The notes under the pieces are model-generated. The model saw only the letters and a list, made by a program, of their open reading frames with translations, ran no database searches and had not been told where the DNA came from. From Juglans regia (Eukaryota; Streptophyta; Magnoliopsida; Fagales; Juglandaceae): 64,000 nt of DNA. Below, in pieces: positions 23,872 to 37,590 of the stretch (the stretch's first letter is position 1; every line of letters starts with the position of its first letter). Made by a program: the position numbers and the translations under genes. The stretch lies in NCBI RefSeq assembly GCF_001411555.2, contig NC_049903.1, positions 22,907,098 through 22,971,097 on the forward strand. Reading direction: 5' to 3'.

Positions 23872-24545
23872 TATTTAGTTGTAATACCAAAGGTGGATTC
23901 ACCTATAGGTTTTGATCAATTTCACCTCATTAGTCTTTGCTCTATTTTCTATAAAATTTGCTCCAAAATTATTGTGAATAGATTAACAGGTCTCTTGCCT
24001 CGTCTGATATCTCTGGAGAAATGAGCCTTTAATCTAGGAAGGAGTATCTTCGAGAATATTAGCCGTACCTAGGAAATGGCTCACTCTATTAACAAATGTA
24101 CTCATGGGGGAAATATTATGTTGCAAGTGGATATGGCGAAAGCTTATGATCGTGTTGATTGGGCCTTTTTTATTATAGTTTTGCTCAGGTTTGGCTTTTC
24201 TTCTGAATTTTGCGAGTTGGTGCATTCTTGTATTTGAAGCCCTTGGTATTCAGTTATGATGAACGGTATGGTCAAGGGTTTCTTTTCGGGAGGCCGTGGT
24301 CTTAGTCAAGGGGATCCTTTGTCTCCTTATTTGTTTATTATTCAACAAGAGGTCATTCCCAGGATGCTTCATGCCAGTGTGATAGATAATAAATTTGGCC
24401 AGTTTTATCAAGTCTGAGGTATGCCAATTGTGTCTCATTTGATGTATGCTGATGATATAATGATTTTTTCTAATGCAAACCAGAGATCAGTTTGAGCAAT
24501 TCAGAACATTCTGAGTCAATATGAGAGATGGTTGGGCCAAGCTAT
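23872..24545 (+). pseudogene. LINE (L1-type) reverse transcriptase fragment
   Basis: Starts exactly at the LTR-B border in IPKVDSPIGFDQFHLISLCS (fingers region), continues through INKCTHGG, VDMAKAYDRVDW (catalytic motif A with its Asp), GGRGLSQGDPLSPYLFI (motif B) and SHLMYADDIMIFSN (motif C, YADD intact), and fades at about 24545. Several stops are present, including inside SC*SPWYSVM and YQV*GMPIVS. Both ends of the LINE (endonuclease, RNase H, tail) are missing. Reverse transcriptase would have copied LINE RNA at a nicked target. This is a different, older copy from the LINE at 37591. Confidence 0.85.
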
Positions 24546-24676
24546 AAATAGTATGTTCGGATTTACTCACTCTACGTCTATTAAATCTGAAGATGAAAAA
24601 GTAAAGGAGTGTGAGAGATATTTGGAAGCTACCCCTTCCCTTTCTCATTCAATAAAATAGAATGTGGAAGAGCTAA
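24546..24676 (+). pseudogene. Athila segment 1: spacer upstream of reverse transcriptase
   Basis: The right part (VEELNSS across the junction to 29197) is continuous with Athila RT because the solo LTR between them has a perfect GCTAA duplication. An acidic stretch EDEKVKECERYLEATPS fits the linker found before RT in this lineage. The border with the LINE fragment around 24545 is soft. Confidence 0.6.
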
Positions 24677-25194
24677 TGTGACGCCCCCCCAGATTCCATT
24701 AGGGATCGGACGGACATCCGAAGCATCAGGACATGCATCTAGTATTATGCAATATTCGCAGCAGATAATTTTTTTTTTAGCAATACTATGCACCAAACTT
24801 ATAATATCCCAAATAGATAAAACATAAACCATGCATACTTAAAACACCCACGATTACAGCATGAGTTGTAAAAGACTGTAATCGTAAAACAATGAAGACT
24901 TGGCTCCATAATTACATTGCCAAAATATACTATTGGCTAGTTCGTTGAGTAACTCACGTAACTCTACTAAGGATGCCAGAATACTATCCAAAGACCTAAC
25001 TATGGAGGCTGCAAGCTCCGTGTTGCGTCTACGGCGTCTAATCAACCTCCTCCAGTTTGCTAGTGTCTGCTCCCTGCTTTGATCCTGACACATCGCCTAC
25101 CATTCGGGCGGAATGGTAGTTGGGACTACCACGGTGAGATTTGATTACAAATCTCATTAAGTTAACAGGAAACTTCCACACAGGTTAATGATGC

Positions 25195-25640
25195 ATGCAT
25201 GACAGTAAAAGTATGAATACATAATCAAAGTCATAAGTAAGTATAGCATAACTTGACTTAAAGCATAACAAGTACAGCAACATAGCATAAACGTGAACTT
25301 GAAACATAACATGGACTTGAAACATAGCATGAACGTGAACATACATAATTTGAACATGAACTTGAACATAACATGAACCTGAGCATGACATAATATAAAT
25401 GTGAACTTGAAACATAACTTGAACGTGAACATGACATAACATGAATGTGAACTTGAACATAACATGATATAAACATGAACTTGAAACATATTCTTGTCTC
25501 ATGGAATCACCATGATTGAGTAATTTTATCTCATGGGGTTACCATGATTGAGATGAATTTGAAACTTGACATGAACGTAAACTTAAACATAACATAACGT
25601 GAAACATGACTTGAACGTGAAATACATGAACTTGGAATCT
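25195..25640. repeat. LTR-A tandem array 1 (copy at 24677)
   Basis: Units of about 18 bp, longer than in the 6900 element. Gives the overlapping minus frames at 25157-25502, which are artefacts. Confidence 0.8.
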
Positions 25641-25738
25641 TTTTCAATAGACTTAATCATAAAGTGACCATATGGGTGCGTTAATACCGCATCACAACAC
25701 AAGTGTCTATACCAGCTATGAGTGCGTTAATATGTACT

Positions 25739-25848
25739 CCACAGTTGTTGTGGCCCCACGTATTCTTCGTGTCACAATTGCTGTGTCTCACGTAGTGTAT
25801 GCTCCACAGTTGTTGTGGCCCCATACTTCATGCTCTACAGATGTTGTG
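25739..25848. repeat. LTR-A hairpin cluster (copy at 24677), reduced
   Basis: Hairpins CCACAgttgtTGTGG at 25739 and 25803, CACAattgcTGTG between them, and a decayed CTACAGATGTTGTGG at 25834-25848. The fifth unit is deleted. Confidence 0.8.
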
Positions 25849-26064
25849 GCCCCATGAATTGTTTGTGTGTGGACACTTGTAACATAATGTGTGGCTCCAT
25901 CGGCATTAGTGTTTGGTGCACTCCGGTGACCAGCTAGTTAGGCCCCATTCGCAACCTGTTGACTGTACTTCGTCAACCCAGGAAATTTTACACCTATTTA
26001 GACACTCTAGCGTGAACAAAGGAGTTCCACTAGGATATTATCCCATCCTAGCGCTTAGGGTCGT

Positions 26065-26480
26065 GATTGACATGAATAACTTAACTAGCATATATGACAT
26101 TTCGTAACGTGGTGTGACATGAACGTGACATAAAAGACAAAAGTCCTGACGTAGCGTAACGTGACATGAATGTAAGATGACAAACATGACATACTTTGAG
26201 ACATAAATGCAACAGAAAATATTTCCTAACATGGCGTACATGTAACAGACAATATTTCATGACATGGCATAACATGTAATAGACAATATTTCATAACATG
26301 GCATAACATGTGACAATGAGTATTATGTGACATGATATACATGTAACAGATGGCATACGTAATGTGACATACTTGCAGCAGATAGTAACATGTGATAGAA
26401 TATATTATGTAATAGATAAGATTTTTGTGACAAAATAATTCGTGTAATAGATAAACATGTGATGGCATGGCATGGCATCT
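26065..26480. repeat. LTR-A tandem array 2 (copy at 24677)
   Basis: Here the step AACAGACAATATTTCATGACATGGCAT is clearly iterated at 26240-26320, showing the roughly 40-bp local period in this copy. Confidence 0.75.
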
Positions 26481-29196
26481 ATAACGGCATACAACATAAA
26501 CTATAGTTCCCTTACCCATCACACATACACAGTAAATTGATAGTAAGTTAAGAGCTAACCTACCTCGATCTTTGCGTCCTACGAGAGTAAAGCGCGAAAC
26601 ACGAGGAATTGTAAGAGGGTATTCTAAAAGTTAGAAATTAATTACTAACAATTAGAAATGTGAAAAGACACAACTTAAGGTAAAATTACCACTTTACCTT
26701 CTATATGTGGGAAAATGACTTTTTTACCCCTAACTTAAGGATTTCACATCCTAACTCCAAAAATTATCAAAATTTACATTCCTCATGTAAATTTTGTCCT
26801 AGACTCACATAACAGCTCAGAAAAATTTAAAATCAATCACAACTATGGAAAACTCACAATGGCCGAAACATTCATAGGCCATTTCTCTTTATTTTGGTTG
26901 CAATTTCTTCCATCTTCAAAACCTATGATTAAACTCAAATTTTTTAACAAGGATCTTCCTATCCTAAGTTTAAAAATACACTTAAAATATCCATTAAGAA
27001 AAGCTAATCATCAACACCGAACGTTTTGTAAAAAGACCCAAACTTTTTCACAAAAAGTAAACCCTTAAATCACAAGTTTTGACCTTAATAAAAACAACTC
27101 CAAGAATTCCAAAAAAAAATCAAATCTTACTTCTAACATATTCATAACATCATCCTAAGATCAACCATGCTTTAAAACATCAAACAAAAGCCACCAAAAA
27201 TCACAAAACAACACTTGGAGTTTTTGGTTTTAAACTTAGTTCAAAACAGAAACGTTTCTCTCCACTAACTTTGATCAATCTCTTGATCCATGGCTTAAAC
27301 ACGTGATCTTCAAACTAAAACATCTCATGGTTTGCAAATGTGTCCTAAAGAAGATCCAACCATCAAACTTAAAATCACATCGCTACAACTCAATAAAACA
27401 TGGATCTAACCCAAAAACATAAAATCTTAGGCCTAACTGAAATCCTCTTGCATAGAAAAATCATACCTTTAAAAATAATACTAAATATCTTCAAAATAAG
27501 ATCCTAACATGTATATAAGAGGCTTAGGAGCATCATATAAAAATTTCAAAGCCTTTCGAATAAGATCAAACCACAAAATATTCTAACTTTCACAAAACAA
27601 AAACTGTTTTCTACTTCCAGTTTTCAAGTTTCTAAATCTAAGGAAATCTATCATCAAAAGCTTTATCCATGCTACAAAACCTTGATGAAAATTCATAAAC
27701 ACATGCTAACAACACTCGATAAAATGTTCGGACCAAGATGAGTCCATTAGCTTGGTCAAAAATTTCAAAACATATCATACTCTCCAGTTTCAAGCCCAGA
27801 ATAACCTTTCCATGGTTACAAATACTTTTGATCAACCAAATGAGAATGGAATGAAACTAATAAGATATCCACAGAAACTACACTCAAAGACGAACAACTT
27901 ATGTGAAGGAATTATCGTGGGAAAATACCTACAAAGGGTCCAAAATGGCCACGCTAAACGACTCAGAAATCTACTCGAGAGAGCTCTTTTGGGTTTCTCT
28001 CTAAGAATGGGGGAAAGAAGTGATAAAATAGAGAGAAGTCTGTCTTGCACGACTTTAGACTTCTGGAGGGGGAAGTTATGGGCTTAAATGACCCTTGATT
28101 GGGGGTGGCTATGTGACATAAACTGGACAATAGAGAGGTGCAAGGACTGCCATGTGGGGGAGGAAACTTCTCCAAGAAGCTTTGCCAAGGTGGCCAATTT
28201 CGTGGGCCTTGGTGGGCCCCAACCAAGTGGGCTTCAATTTGGGGTTCAAAAGGGGTTTGGTTAAGGTTTGAGATGCTATCAAGCCCAAAACCAACTTTTC
28301 TTGACCCAATCAAATTTTCAAGGTTTAAAAGGTTGGATAATGATGTCATAACAAGGATTTGATTAATTAATAACATGTCGAAGTGATTTAATCAAGTGAT
28401 TAAACACAATGCTAGAAATCGGATTAAAAAGGGTTTGGAGGCCAACTTTAGGATTTGGAAAAACCGTTTAGGGTTTTGGTTTCAACCAAGCTTTTGGGGT
28501 ATCAATTGGATTCCAACCATTTAGGGTTTTGCTAGGGTAGAAACCCTCTTTGGTCTAGCACAATTTAATTGATTAGATGAAACAGAGCTTTGCTTAGGTG
28601 GCATGATCTCACACCTTGACTTCCTTCACAAATCCATCTAATGGTTCCTCATGGTGCCAAGTGTCTAATACTATTCACTATATGTGGCTAAGATCTTGCC
28701 AAGTGTCCAAATAAAACTCCTCCAACCTAATTTGGACATTTCACACTGTGATTTTGAAAGCACTGCACTGGGTGCGCTTATCAAGGTTACTATTCACTCA
28801 AAAAAATACATAATAAGCTTAGACTGAAAAAGTCTAAATATTCATATTAACTTATAGTGAAAATCGTTTACCAAAATTTAACCCTAAAGTGCCCCTAAAA
28901 ATAATTTCACAATTTCCAACTGACGTTTCGTCCGGAATTATGAAAATAGGCTATTGCGCCAAAAAATCTTAAATAATCCACTGAGTCTAATGGTGTAGAC
29001 CATAACGCATTCTGACACTTCTAACTATCTCAAATAATTAAACTCATAAATCTAGCACCATAGTGAGTGATAACACTGATTTTGATGACAGACTAAAACT
29101 TGAGCGATTGGTCGATTCGTAAAAACTTATGGAGTTTTTACGAGATTCCTAAAGTCAATAGAAATTCCACCAATGAATTTCTAGTGGGCTGTTACA

Positions 29197-29728
29197 GCTA
29201 AACTCATCTTAGCTGACGTCACCCAAGCTTGAACTCAAGCCACTTCCATCAAATTTAAGGTATGCTTTCTTGGGACAGGACTCTACTTTTCCAGTTATTA
29301 TTAACAGTTCATTAAGTGATGTAGAGGAAGAGAAGTTGCTGAGAGTCTTACGGAAGCACAAAATGGCTTTGGGTTGGACCATCTCGGACATCAAATGAAT
29401 TAGCCCTTCAATTTGCATGCACACGATTTTAATGGAGGATAATTTCAAACCGATCATCTAACCCTAGAAGAGATTGAATGCATCAATGCAACAAGTGGTG
29501 CATAAAGAGGTATTGAAGCTATTAGATGTTGGGATCATTTATCCAATCTCAGAGAATGCATGGGTAAGTCCAGTGCAAGTCATTCCAAAGAAATGAGGGA
29601 TAACCGTGATCAGGAATGACACCAATGAACTCATATCGACCAGGACAGTCATGGGATGGCGAGTATACATAGCCTATCGAAGATAGAATGATGCAACTTG
29701 GAAATACCATTTTCCCTTACCCTTTTTT
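29197..29728 (+). pseudogene. pol: Athila segment 2: N-terminal part of reverse transcriptase
   Basis: Reads SPKLELKPLPSNLRYAFLGQ, then IINSSLSDVEEEKLLRVL, KHKMALGWTISDIK, SPSICMHTILMEDNFKPII, LNASMQQVVHKEVLKLLDVG, SENAWVSPVQVIPKK, GITVIRNDTNELISTRTV, GWRVYIAYRR, and ends in HFPLPF at about 29725. This is the spacer plus RT fingers region up to the linker before motif A. There are a few stops (for example after the KDIK-like step and after VIPKK). It is broken at a T-run by the LTR-C insertion. Confidence 0.9.
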
Positions 29729-32544
29729 TTTTATAAAAGGATTTAGAAAAGGACGACGGGAATTACCGTTCAATTTAAAACTTTTTACTTCCATACCCGG
29801 GGTGCAAGACTCTACGTTATAAAATAAAATGTACTTTGAGAATAAAAGAGGTTTACAGAGGAAAACATCAATTTTAACAATAAAAATGCCTCTAATACAT
29901 TTAGACACTCATGCCTAGACTTTCGTGCTCTTCCCTTTGGGCCGTGTTTGTCCTGATGCGTGCTGCTCATTCAATCCCTATGGAGAGGAGGGGCATGCAT
30001 AAAAACTAAAATGAGTCGATGACTCGTAAGCATTACTTCATACAATGAAAATATAATAACATAAGTTTTCATTCATGCATTCATTATACCATACATACTA
30101 TATGTACATGCATGCGTGCGTTCGTTTGAAAATATCACTGGATGAGATTTTACTTTAAAAAAATGGGCTTTCTCTTTGTAAAACATTTATCTCGTCAGTG
30201 CCTTCATACGTTTATGCATTCATACGTTTATACATTTATACATTCTTTCTTATCACCTTTATTGGCCAAAACACACTGTTACACCCTGTGTGTTGACGTT
30301 AATGGTCTTCCTTTAGATCTGGACTCCGCCAGTGGCCACAGGTTGGGAATTCCTTTTCAGTCAGGGGGCATCACTGGGTGCACTACCAGTACTACTTACC
30401 CGGCATTGCAATCTGTCCATTCATTCGGTACCCTTTTCATTCATTCATGTGGACGTTACGTATTTTCATACATTAACCATTCAGTCCTTTCTTTTCATTT
30501 CATTTAAGCTCTATCTTTCATTTAACAGTTTGTTCATGGAAAACATCATTTAAAAGCATGGGTTTAAACATCGTCTTTCATGGCATCATTTAAAATATCG
30601 GTTCGTGGCATCCATAAAACATAAGTTCATAGGGACATTTTAAAAAGAAATATTTTCTTCGCATTGTTCAAAGCATCAGTTAAAGCATCAGGCATGGGTT
30701 TCAAAGTTTCTTTTCGTGGAAAATACAGACAATAGATACAACGTATAGTCATCCATTCACATGCATACAATTAATACTTTGGGTGCGTAAAAAGGGGCTG
30801 CCAAGGAGGGTTGTACATACGTATACATTTGAACACTTATACTTAGCACGTTTTTCGTAAAACATCTTCTGTGTCGTTTAGTAAAGCATCGTAAGGGAAA
30901 AACATTTCCTTTTTGTTTTCTTATATTTTGGAAAACTCAAGAAGAGTAAGAACGTAATACTTACCTAGACTCCATGCTTCTTTCATATCATGCAGTCCAT
31001 TCATGTGCGTGTCAGATGGCAACCTATATGCATACACATAACCTTGACATCATTCTTTATCTAATGCATAAGCAACTAAACTTAAAAGACATAACTACAA
31101 TTCACTTGGAACACTCAACTTCTATCTCGTGCTCTTACGTGCCTTTTACTATGTTAAAACCTTCAGGATCCACTTACGGTCACTACATCTTCCAAACTCA
31201 AGGTCTTACCTCGAGTTCCCATCCACTAAAGTGAACCCATGATTCACCTTAGGATTAAGACACCAAGACCTTCATCTTACTCTTCCTATTGACCACATTC
31301 CGACACATGATTCTGACCGACGGGGTCACGCATCTCAATCCTAGACAATACATCTGTCACTGCCTTCATGCATTCGAGCTCACACTTAATCCTCATTCTC
31401 ATTCATACACGCCACACGGCTCTAAGCTGACTGTGAGGCTTAAGCACCGTGTGCCTGTGCTTAGGAAAGATTACCCATTACATATGGTGAATCCATCCAG
31501 CACATGTGTCTCACAAGATTACACATGTACCTTACCTCTTCATTACCTAAGACCAACATATAACACATTGATCACATGCTCATAGGGACAAGCACCATAC
31601 TCCGATACCAACCTTCTCTTAACTCGGCTAGCTTGACTCTTCATGCTATCCGTCCTTTTAGACAGTTCATCCAAACACTTAACATGACCAGACTCCATTC
31701 ACAACTACGTCTTACGTCACATCGTATAGCTCGAAACTACTCCCAAGCTACACCGTGACCGTGTCACGTCACCTAACATCCCGTTACGGTTCCTCACGAG
31801 CATGGTCCCTCACCAACTCCTAACTCATCATGAGCACGGTCACTCAAATACTCTTGTCAGATCGTGATATCTCGTCACGTTCCAGCTATGCCATTCCTAT
31901 ACTAACTCCTCACCCATGACAAGCACGACTGCCAGTAACCATGTCACTTCGTGACATTCCGCCGTCATGCTTCCGTTGCGCACTCTTACACTTGTTCTAC
32001 CACTTCACACATACTCCTTGTGACGCCCCCAAATTCCGCTTGGGATCGGACGGACATTTGAAGTGTCGAGACATGCAACACAAGGTTACCTGCCCCCATT
32101 CATCACATATAAGATGCAATATTCCTAATATGCATCTAGCATTATGCAATATTCGCAACGGATAATTTTTTTTTCTTTAGCAATACTATGCACCAAACTA
32201 AAATATCCCAAATACTTAAAACATACTCCATACTTAACGACATACTAAACAACTAAGATCACAATAATAGTCCATAAGGTTGTGATCAAAAGAGTGCTGG
32301 AGATTGAACTCCACCAATACAAGTAGTAATCTGAGGTAACTATTGTAATACCATCTACGTCGCACCGTCGCTTAGTCGGCCGTTTCCAGTTGGTCGATTC
32401 CCGGTTCTCCTTCAGATCCTATAACAAAATCTACCATTCGGGGGGAATGGTAGTTGGGACTACCATAGTGAGATTTGATTACAAATCTCAGCAAGTTAAC
32501 AGAAAACTTCCACACAGGTTAATGATGCATGCATGGCAGTAAAA

Positions 32545-32925
32545 GCATCAAAGCATAATCAAATCATAAGTAATCATAGCATAACTTGACATACAACATA
32601 ACATAACTGGCATAACTTAAACTGAAACTGAAGCTTAGCATGAACGTGACTTGAAACATAGCATGAACGTGAACTTGAAATATAACATGGACTTAAAACA
32701 TAACATGAACGTGAACATGCATAATTTGAACATGAACTTGAGCATGACATAACATAAATGTGAACTTGGAACATAACGTAAATGTGAACATAACATAACA
32801 TGAACTTAAAACATATTCTTGTCTCATGGGATTACCATGATTGCGTGAACGTAAACTTGAACGTAACATAACGTGAACTTGAAACATGACTTGAACGTGA
32901 AATACATGAACTTGAAATCTTATTC
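32545..32925. repeat. LTR-A tandem array 1 (copy at 32019)
   Basis: Units of about 18 bp alternate between CTTGAAACATAACATG and GAACGTGAACATG steps. The minus frames 32574-32887 are artefacts. Confidence 0.8.
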
Positions 32926-33050
32926 AATAGGCTTAATCATTAAAGTGACCATATGGGTGCTACACAGGTCCCCTTGAGCCGTGTGTCCCTGCCGATTACC
33001 GCATCACATCACAGGTTTCTATACCAGCTGTGAGTGCGTTAATACGTACT

Positions 33051-33198
33051 CCACAGTTGTTGTGGCCCCACGTATTCTACGTGTCACAATTGCTGTGTCT
33101 CACGTAGTGTATGCTCCACAGTTGTTGTGGCCCCATACTTCATGCTCCACAGTTGTTGTGGCCCCATGACTTATTTGTTTGTGCCACACTTGCTGTGG
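33051..33198. repeat. LTR-A hairpin cluster (copy at 32019)
   Basis: Full five-hairpin cluster from CCACAgttgtTGTGG at 33051-33065 to CCACActtgcTGTGG at 33184-33198, identical in spacing to the 6900 element. Confidence 0.85.
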
Positions 33199-33389
33199 AC
33201 ACACGTAACGTAATGTGTGGCACCATCGGCGTTAGTGCCTGGCTCGCTCCGGTGACCAGCTAATTAGGCTCCATTCGCAACCTGTTGACTGTACTTTGTC
33301 AACCCAGGGAATTTCACACCTATTTAGACACTCCAGGGTGAACAAAGGAGTTCCACTAGGATATTACCCCATCCTAGCGCTTAGGGTCG

Positions 33390-33825
33390 TGATTAACATG
33401 AATAACTTAACTGGCATACATGACATTTCGTAACGTGACATAACATGATCGTGACATAAAAGACAAAAGTCCTGACGTAGCATAACATGACATGAACATA
33501 AGATGACAGACATGACATAGTTCAAGACATAAATGTAACAGAATACATTTCATAACATGGCATACATGTAACATACAACATTTCGTAACATGGCATACCA
33601 TATAATAGACAATATTTCATAACATGGTGTAACATGTGACAGTGAATCTTACATGACATGAAATACATGTAACAGATGGCATACTTAACTTAACATGACA
33701 TGCTTGCAATGTATAGGAATACGTGACAGAATATCTTTTGTAACAGATGAATAATTCATGACAGAATAAATTCTGTGTAACAGATAAATATGTAATGACT
33801 TGGCATGGCACATATGATAACATGC
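33390..33825. repeat. LTR-A tandem array 2 (copy at 32019)
   Basis: Degenerate steps of 31-33 bp around ACATGGCATACATGTAACAT. Confidence 0.75.
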
Positions 33826-36800
33826 ATACATACAATTTAGTTCCCTTACTTATCACTCATACACATTAAACTGATAGTAAGTTAAAAGCTAACTTACCTC
33901 GATCGTCGCGTTCTACTAGAATAAAGCGCGAAACACGAGGAACTGTAAAAGGTTATTCTAAAAGTTAGAAATTAATTACTAACAATTAGAAATGTGAAAA
34001 GAGACAACTTAGAGTAAAATTACCATTTTACCCTCTACATGTGGACAAATGACCATTTTACCCCCTAACTTAAGGATTTGATATCCTAATTCCAAAAAAT
34101 TACCAAAATTTACATTCCTCATGTAAATTTTGTCCCAAACTCAAATCTCAACTCAGAAAAATTTAAAACCAATCACAACTATGAAAAACTCACTATGGCC
34201 GAAACCTACATAGGCCATTTGTCTTATTTTGGTTGCAATTCTTTCAAGTTCCAAAACTCATGAATAAACCAAAATCTTGTAACAAAGATCTTCCTATCCC
34301 AAGTTTAAAAACACCCTTAAAACTATCCATTAAGAAAAAGCTAATTATCAATACCAAACTTTTTGTAAAAAGACCCAAACTTTTTAACAAAAAGTAAACC
34401 TTAAATCACAAGTTTTGACCTTAATAAAAACATCTCCAAGAATTCCAAAAAAATCAAATCTTACTTCTAACATATTCATAACATCATCCTAAGATCAAAC
34501 ATGCTTTAAAACATCAAACAAAACTCACCAAAAAACACAAAACAACACTTGGAGTTTTTGGTTTTAAACTTAGTCTAAAACAGAAACTGATTTTCCCAAC
34601 TAACTATAATCAATCTCTTGATCCATGGCTTAAAGACATGTGATCTTCAAACTAACACATCACATGGTTTAAAAATGTGTCCTAAAGAAGATCCAACCAT
34701 CAAACTTAAAATCACATGGCTAAAATTTAATAAAACATGGATCTAACTCAAAAACATCAAAGTTTAGGCTTAACCGAAATCCTCTTGCATAGAAAATCAT
34801 ATCTTTAAAAATAATACTAAATATCTTCGAAATAACATCCTAACATGTATATAAGAGGCTTAGGATCATCATATAGAAATATCAAAGCCTTTGGAATAAG
34901 ATTAAACCACGAAATATTCAAACTTTCACCAAACAGAAACTGTTTTTCCACTTCCAGTTTTCAAGTTTCTAACTCTTAGCAAATCTATCATCAAAAGTTT
35001 TATTCATGCAACAAAACCTCAATGAAAATTCATAAACACATGTTAACAACACTCCATAAAACTTTCGGACCAAGATAAGTCCATTAGCTTGGTCAAAACT
35101 TCCAAAACATAACATACTCTCCAGTTTCACGCCCAGAATGACCTTTCCATGGTTAAAAATACTTTTGACCGACCAAATGAGAATGGAATGAGACTAATAA
35201 TATATCCACAGAAACTAGACCCAAATACGAACAACTTATATGAAGGCATCATCGTGTGAAAATACTTACAAAGGGTCGTAAATGGCCACGCAAAAAGTCC
35301 CAGAAATCTGCCCGAGAGAGCTCTTTTGGGTTTCTCTCTAAGAACGGGAGAAATAAGTGATAAAATGGAGAGAAGTATGTCTTGCATGACTTTAGAATTC
35401 TGGAGGGAGAAGTTATGGGCTTGAATGACCCTTGATTGGAGGTGGATATGTGACATAAAGTGGAGAATAGAGAGGGGCAGAGACTGCTTGCAGCAGCTGT
35501 GAAAGATGGAGGTTGATGGAGTGGATTTCTCCTTCACATCAAGGCACTATTGGGTGCAGCCAATGGCAGTGGATGGTCTGCCATGTGGGGGAGGAAACTT
35601 CTCCAAGAAGCTTTGCCAAGGTGGCCAATTTCGTGGGCCTTGGTGGGCCCCACCAAGTGGGCTTCAATTTGGGGTTTAAAGGGGGTTTGGTTAGGGTTTG
35701 AGATGCTATCAAGCCCAAAATCAATTTTTCTTGGCCCAATCAAATTCCCAAGGTTTAAAAGGTTGAATAATGATGTCATAACAAGGATTTGATTAATTAA
35801 TAGCATGTGAAAGTGATTTAATCAAGTGATTAAACACAATGCTAGAAATCGGATTAAAAAGGGTTTGGAGGCCAACTTTAGGGTTTGGGAAAACCATTTA
35901 GGGTTTTGGTTTCAACCAAGCTTTTGGGGTTTCAATTGGATTCCAATCATTTAGGGTTTTGCTAGGGTTGAAACCCTCTTTGGTCTGGCACAATTTGGTT
36001 GAACAGATGAAACACAACTTTGCTTAGGTGGCATGATCTCACACCTTGATTCCTTCACAAATCTATCTAATGGTTCTTCTTTGTGTCAAGTGTCTAATAC
36101 CATTCACTAAGTGTGGCTAAGATCTTACCAAGTGTCCAAATAAAACTTCTCTAACCTAATTTGGACATTCCACACTGTGATTTTGAAAACACTGCAATGG
36201 GTGCGCTTATCGAGGTTACTATTCAATCCAAAAAAATACATAATAAACTTAGTACTAAAAAATTATAAATATTCATATTAACTTATAGTGAAAATCGTTT
36301 AACGAAATTCAACCCCGAAGTGCCCCTAAAAATAATTTCACAATTCTCAACAGACGTTTCGTCCGGAATTATGAAAATAAGTTATTGCGCCATAAAATCC
36401 TAAATAATCCTCTGAGTCTAATGGCATAGACCATAACGCATTCTGACACTTCTAACTACCTCAAATAATTAAACTCATATTACTAGCACCATAGTGAGTG
36501 ATAACACTGACTATGTTGACAGATTAAAACCTATGCGATTGGTCGATTCGTAAAAACTTATGGGGCTTTCACGAGATTCCTAAAGTCAATAGAAATTCCA
36601 CCAATGAATTTCTAGCGGGCTGTTACACTCCCAGCCATAAGTCAATCACGGTGACACTTGTCACCTTAAACTACAGGCTACATCACAGCTACTTCAGGAC
36701 ACTGTTCCACAATTCTCGACACTACTCACCACGCTCTACGCCCATCAACCATACAACCATCCTTATTTCTGTGACACGCCACACGATGTGTCGCTGCACC

Positions 36801-37150
36801 TCATGGAGTACACTCCACGTGTACTCCCTTCACACACGCTACGCCACATTACCACTACGGCATACCCGCCATATGGTGCAATCACATGGAGTACACTCCA
36901 CGTGTACTACCTTCACACACGTTACGCCATATAGAGTACACTCTGCATTTACTCTTCCCATTCCACATTACACCAGGAGGGTAGAGTACACACTCTCTTC
37001 CCAGTGCATTTAAAACACTAGGCGTACTTTAGAAATCACATATTATATTTAGAAACACGCCATCGAGGTTCGGCATGCATAACGAGACTCATAGTCACTA
37101 GAGAGGAGGGCAGACTATTGCATAATTTCCGTCCTTAGAATTTGCTTACA

Positions 37151-37221
37151 TAAAAAAGATGGAGCAGTGTGTTACAAGCCACACCTACTACTGCTTTCTA
37201 GATGGATATTCCGGTTACAAC
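37151..37221 (+). pseudogene. pol: Athila segment 3: reverse transcriptase motif A region
   Basis: Only about 70 bases survive between two insertions. They read KKMEQCVTSHTYYCFLDGYSGYN. The FLDGYSGYNQI block is motif A of Ty3/gypsy RT, with the first catalytic Asp. The last codons continue at 52884 (QIAIASEDQE) after the ACAAC duplication. Confidence 0.9.
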
Positions 37222-37590
37222 TGTAACAGCCAGCTAGAATTCAATGGTGGGATTTTTATTGACTTTAGGAAACTGATGGAAACCACATAAGTTTTTACGA
37301 ATCGACCAATCGCGCAGATTTTAGTCTGTCAACATAATCAGTGTTATCACTCACTATGGTGCTAGAAATATGAGTTTAATTATTTGAGGTAGTTAGAAGT
37401 GTCAGAATGTGTTTTGGTCTACGCCATTAGACTCGGGTAATTATTTAGGATTTTGTGGCACAATAACCCATTTTCATAATTTCGGACGAAACTTCTGTTC
37501 GAAATGGTGAAATTATTTTTAGGGGCACTTCGGGGTTGGATTTTGGTAAATGATTTTCACTATAGGTTAATTTGAATATTTAGAATTTTT

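Larger units (their letters stand above)
24677..29196 (-). mobile_element. Solo LTR-A with perfect target duplication GCTAA
   Basis: Starts TGTGACGCCCCCC and ends GTTACA; 4520 bp. Flanks are GCTAA at 24672-24676 and at 29197-29201. It contains both tandem arrays and a reduced hairpin cluster. It holds no internal element sequence, so it is the product of LTR-LTR recombination after insertion. It interrupts the Athila pre-RT region. Confidence 0.95.
32019..36627 (-). mobile_element. Solo LTR-A inside LTR-C
   Basis: Starts TGTGACGCCCCC, ends GTTACA; 4609 bp. The flanks are CTCCT (32014-32018) and CTCCC (36628-36632), a 5-bp duplication with one difference. Much of the second half is closer to the copy at 24677 than to the 6900 element, for example in 33960-34800. 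Confidence 0.9.
29729..37150 (-). mobile_element. LTR-C copy inserted in Athila RT, itself split by a solo LTR-A
   Basis: The right end reads TTTGCTTACA (37141-37150), so the minus-strand LTR starts TGTAAGC. The left end begins at an AAAAGGATTTAGAA stretch that matches a point about 18 bases inside the LTR-C copy at 5301, so the terminal bases are lost there. Without the nested LTR-A the length is about 2.8 kb. The block 30270-30420 matches 5790-5960. A C-rich block around 31500-32018 and 36628-37000, with CTCCACGTGTACT repeated at 36810 and 36897, lies in the half away from the terminal motif. No coding sequence found. Confidence 0.7.

Noticed and set aside
31289..32165. Series of plus-strand frames in a C-rich stretch of LTR-C
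   Set aside because: Short, unrelated to each other, no domains; explained by low stop-codon density in C-rich DNA.
29732..37155. TAAAA/ATAAAA on both sides of LTR-C as a target duplication
   Set aside because: The left LTR terminus is missing, so a duplication should have been lost with it; an A/T-rich match of this length is likely chance.
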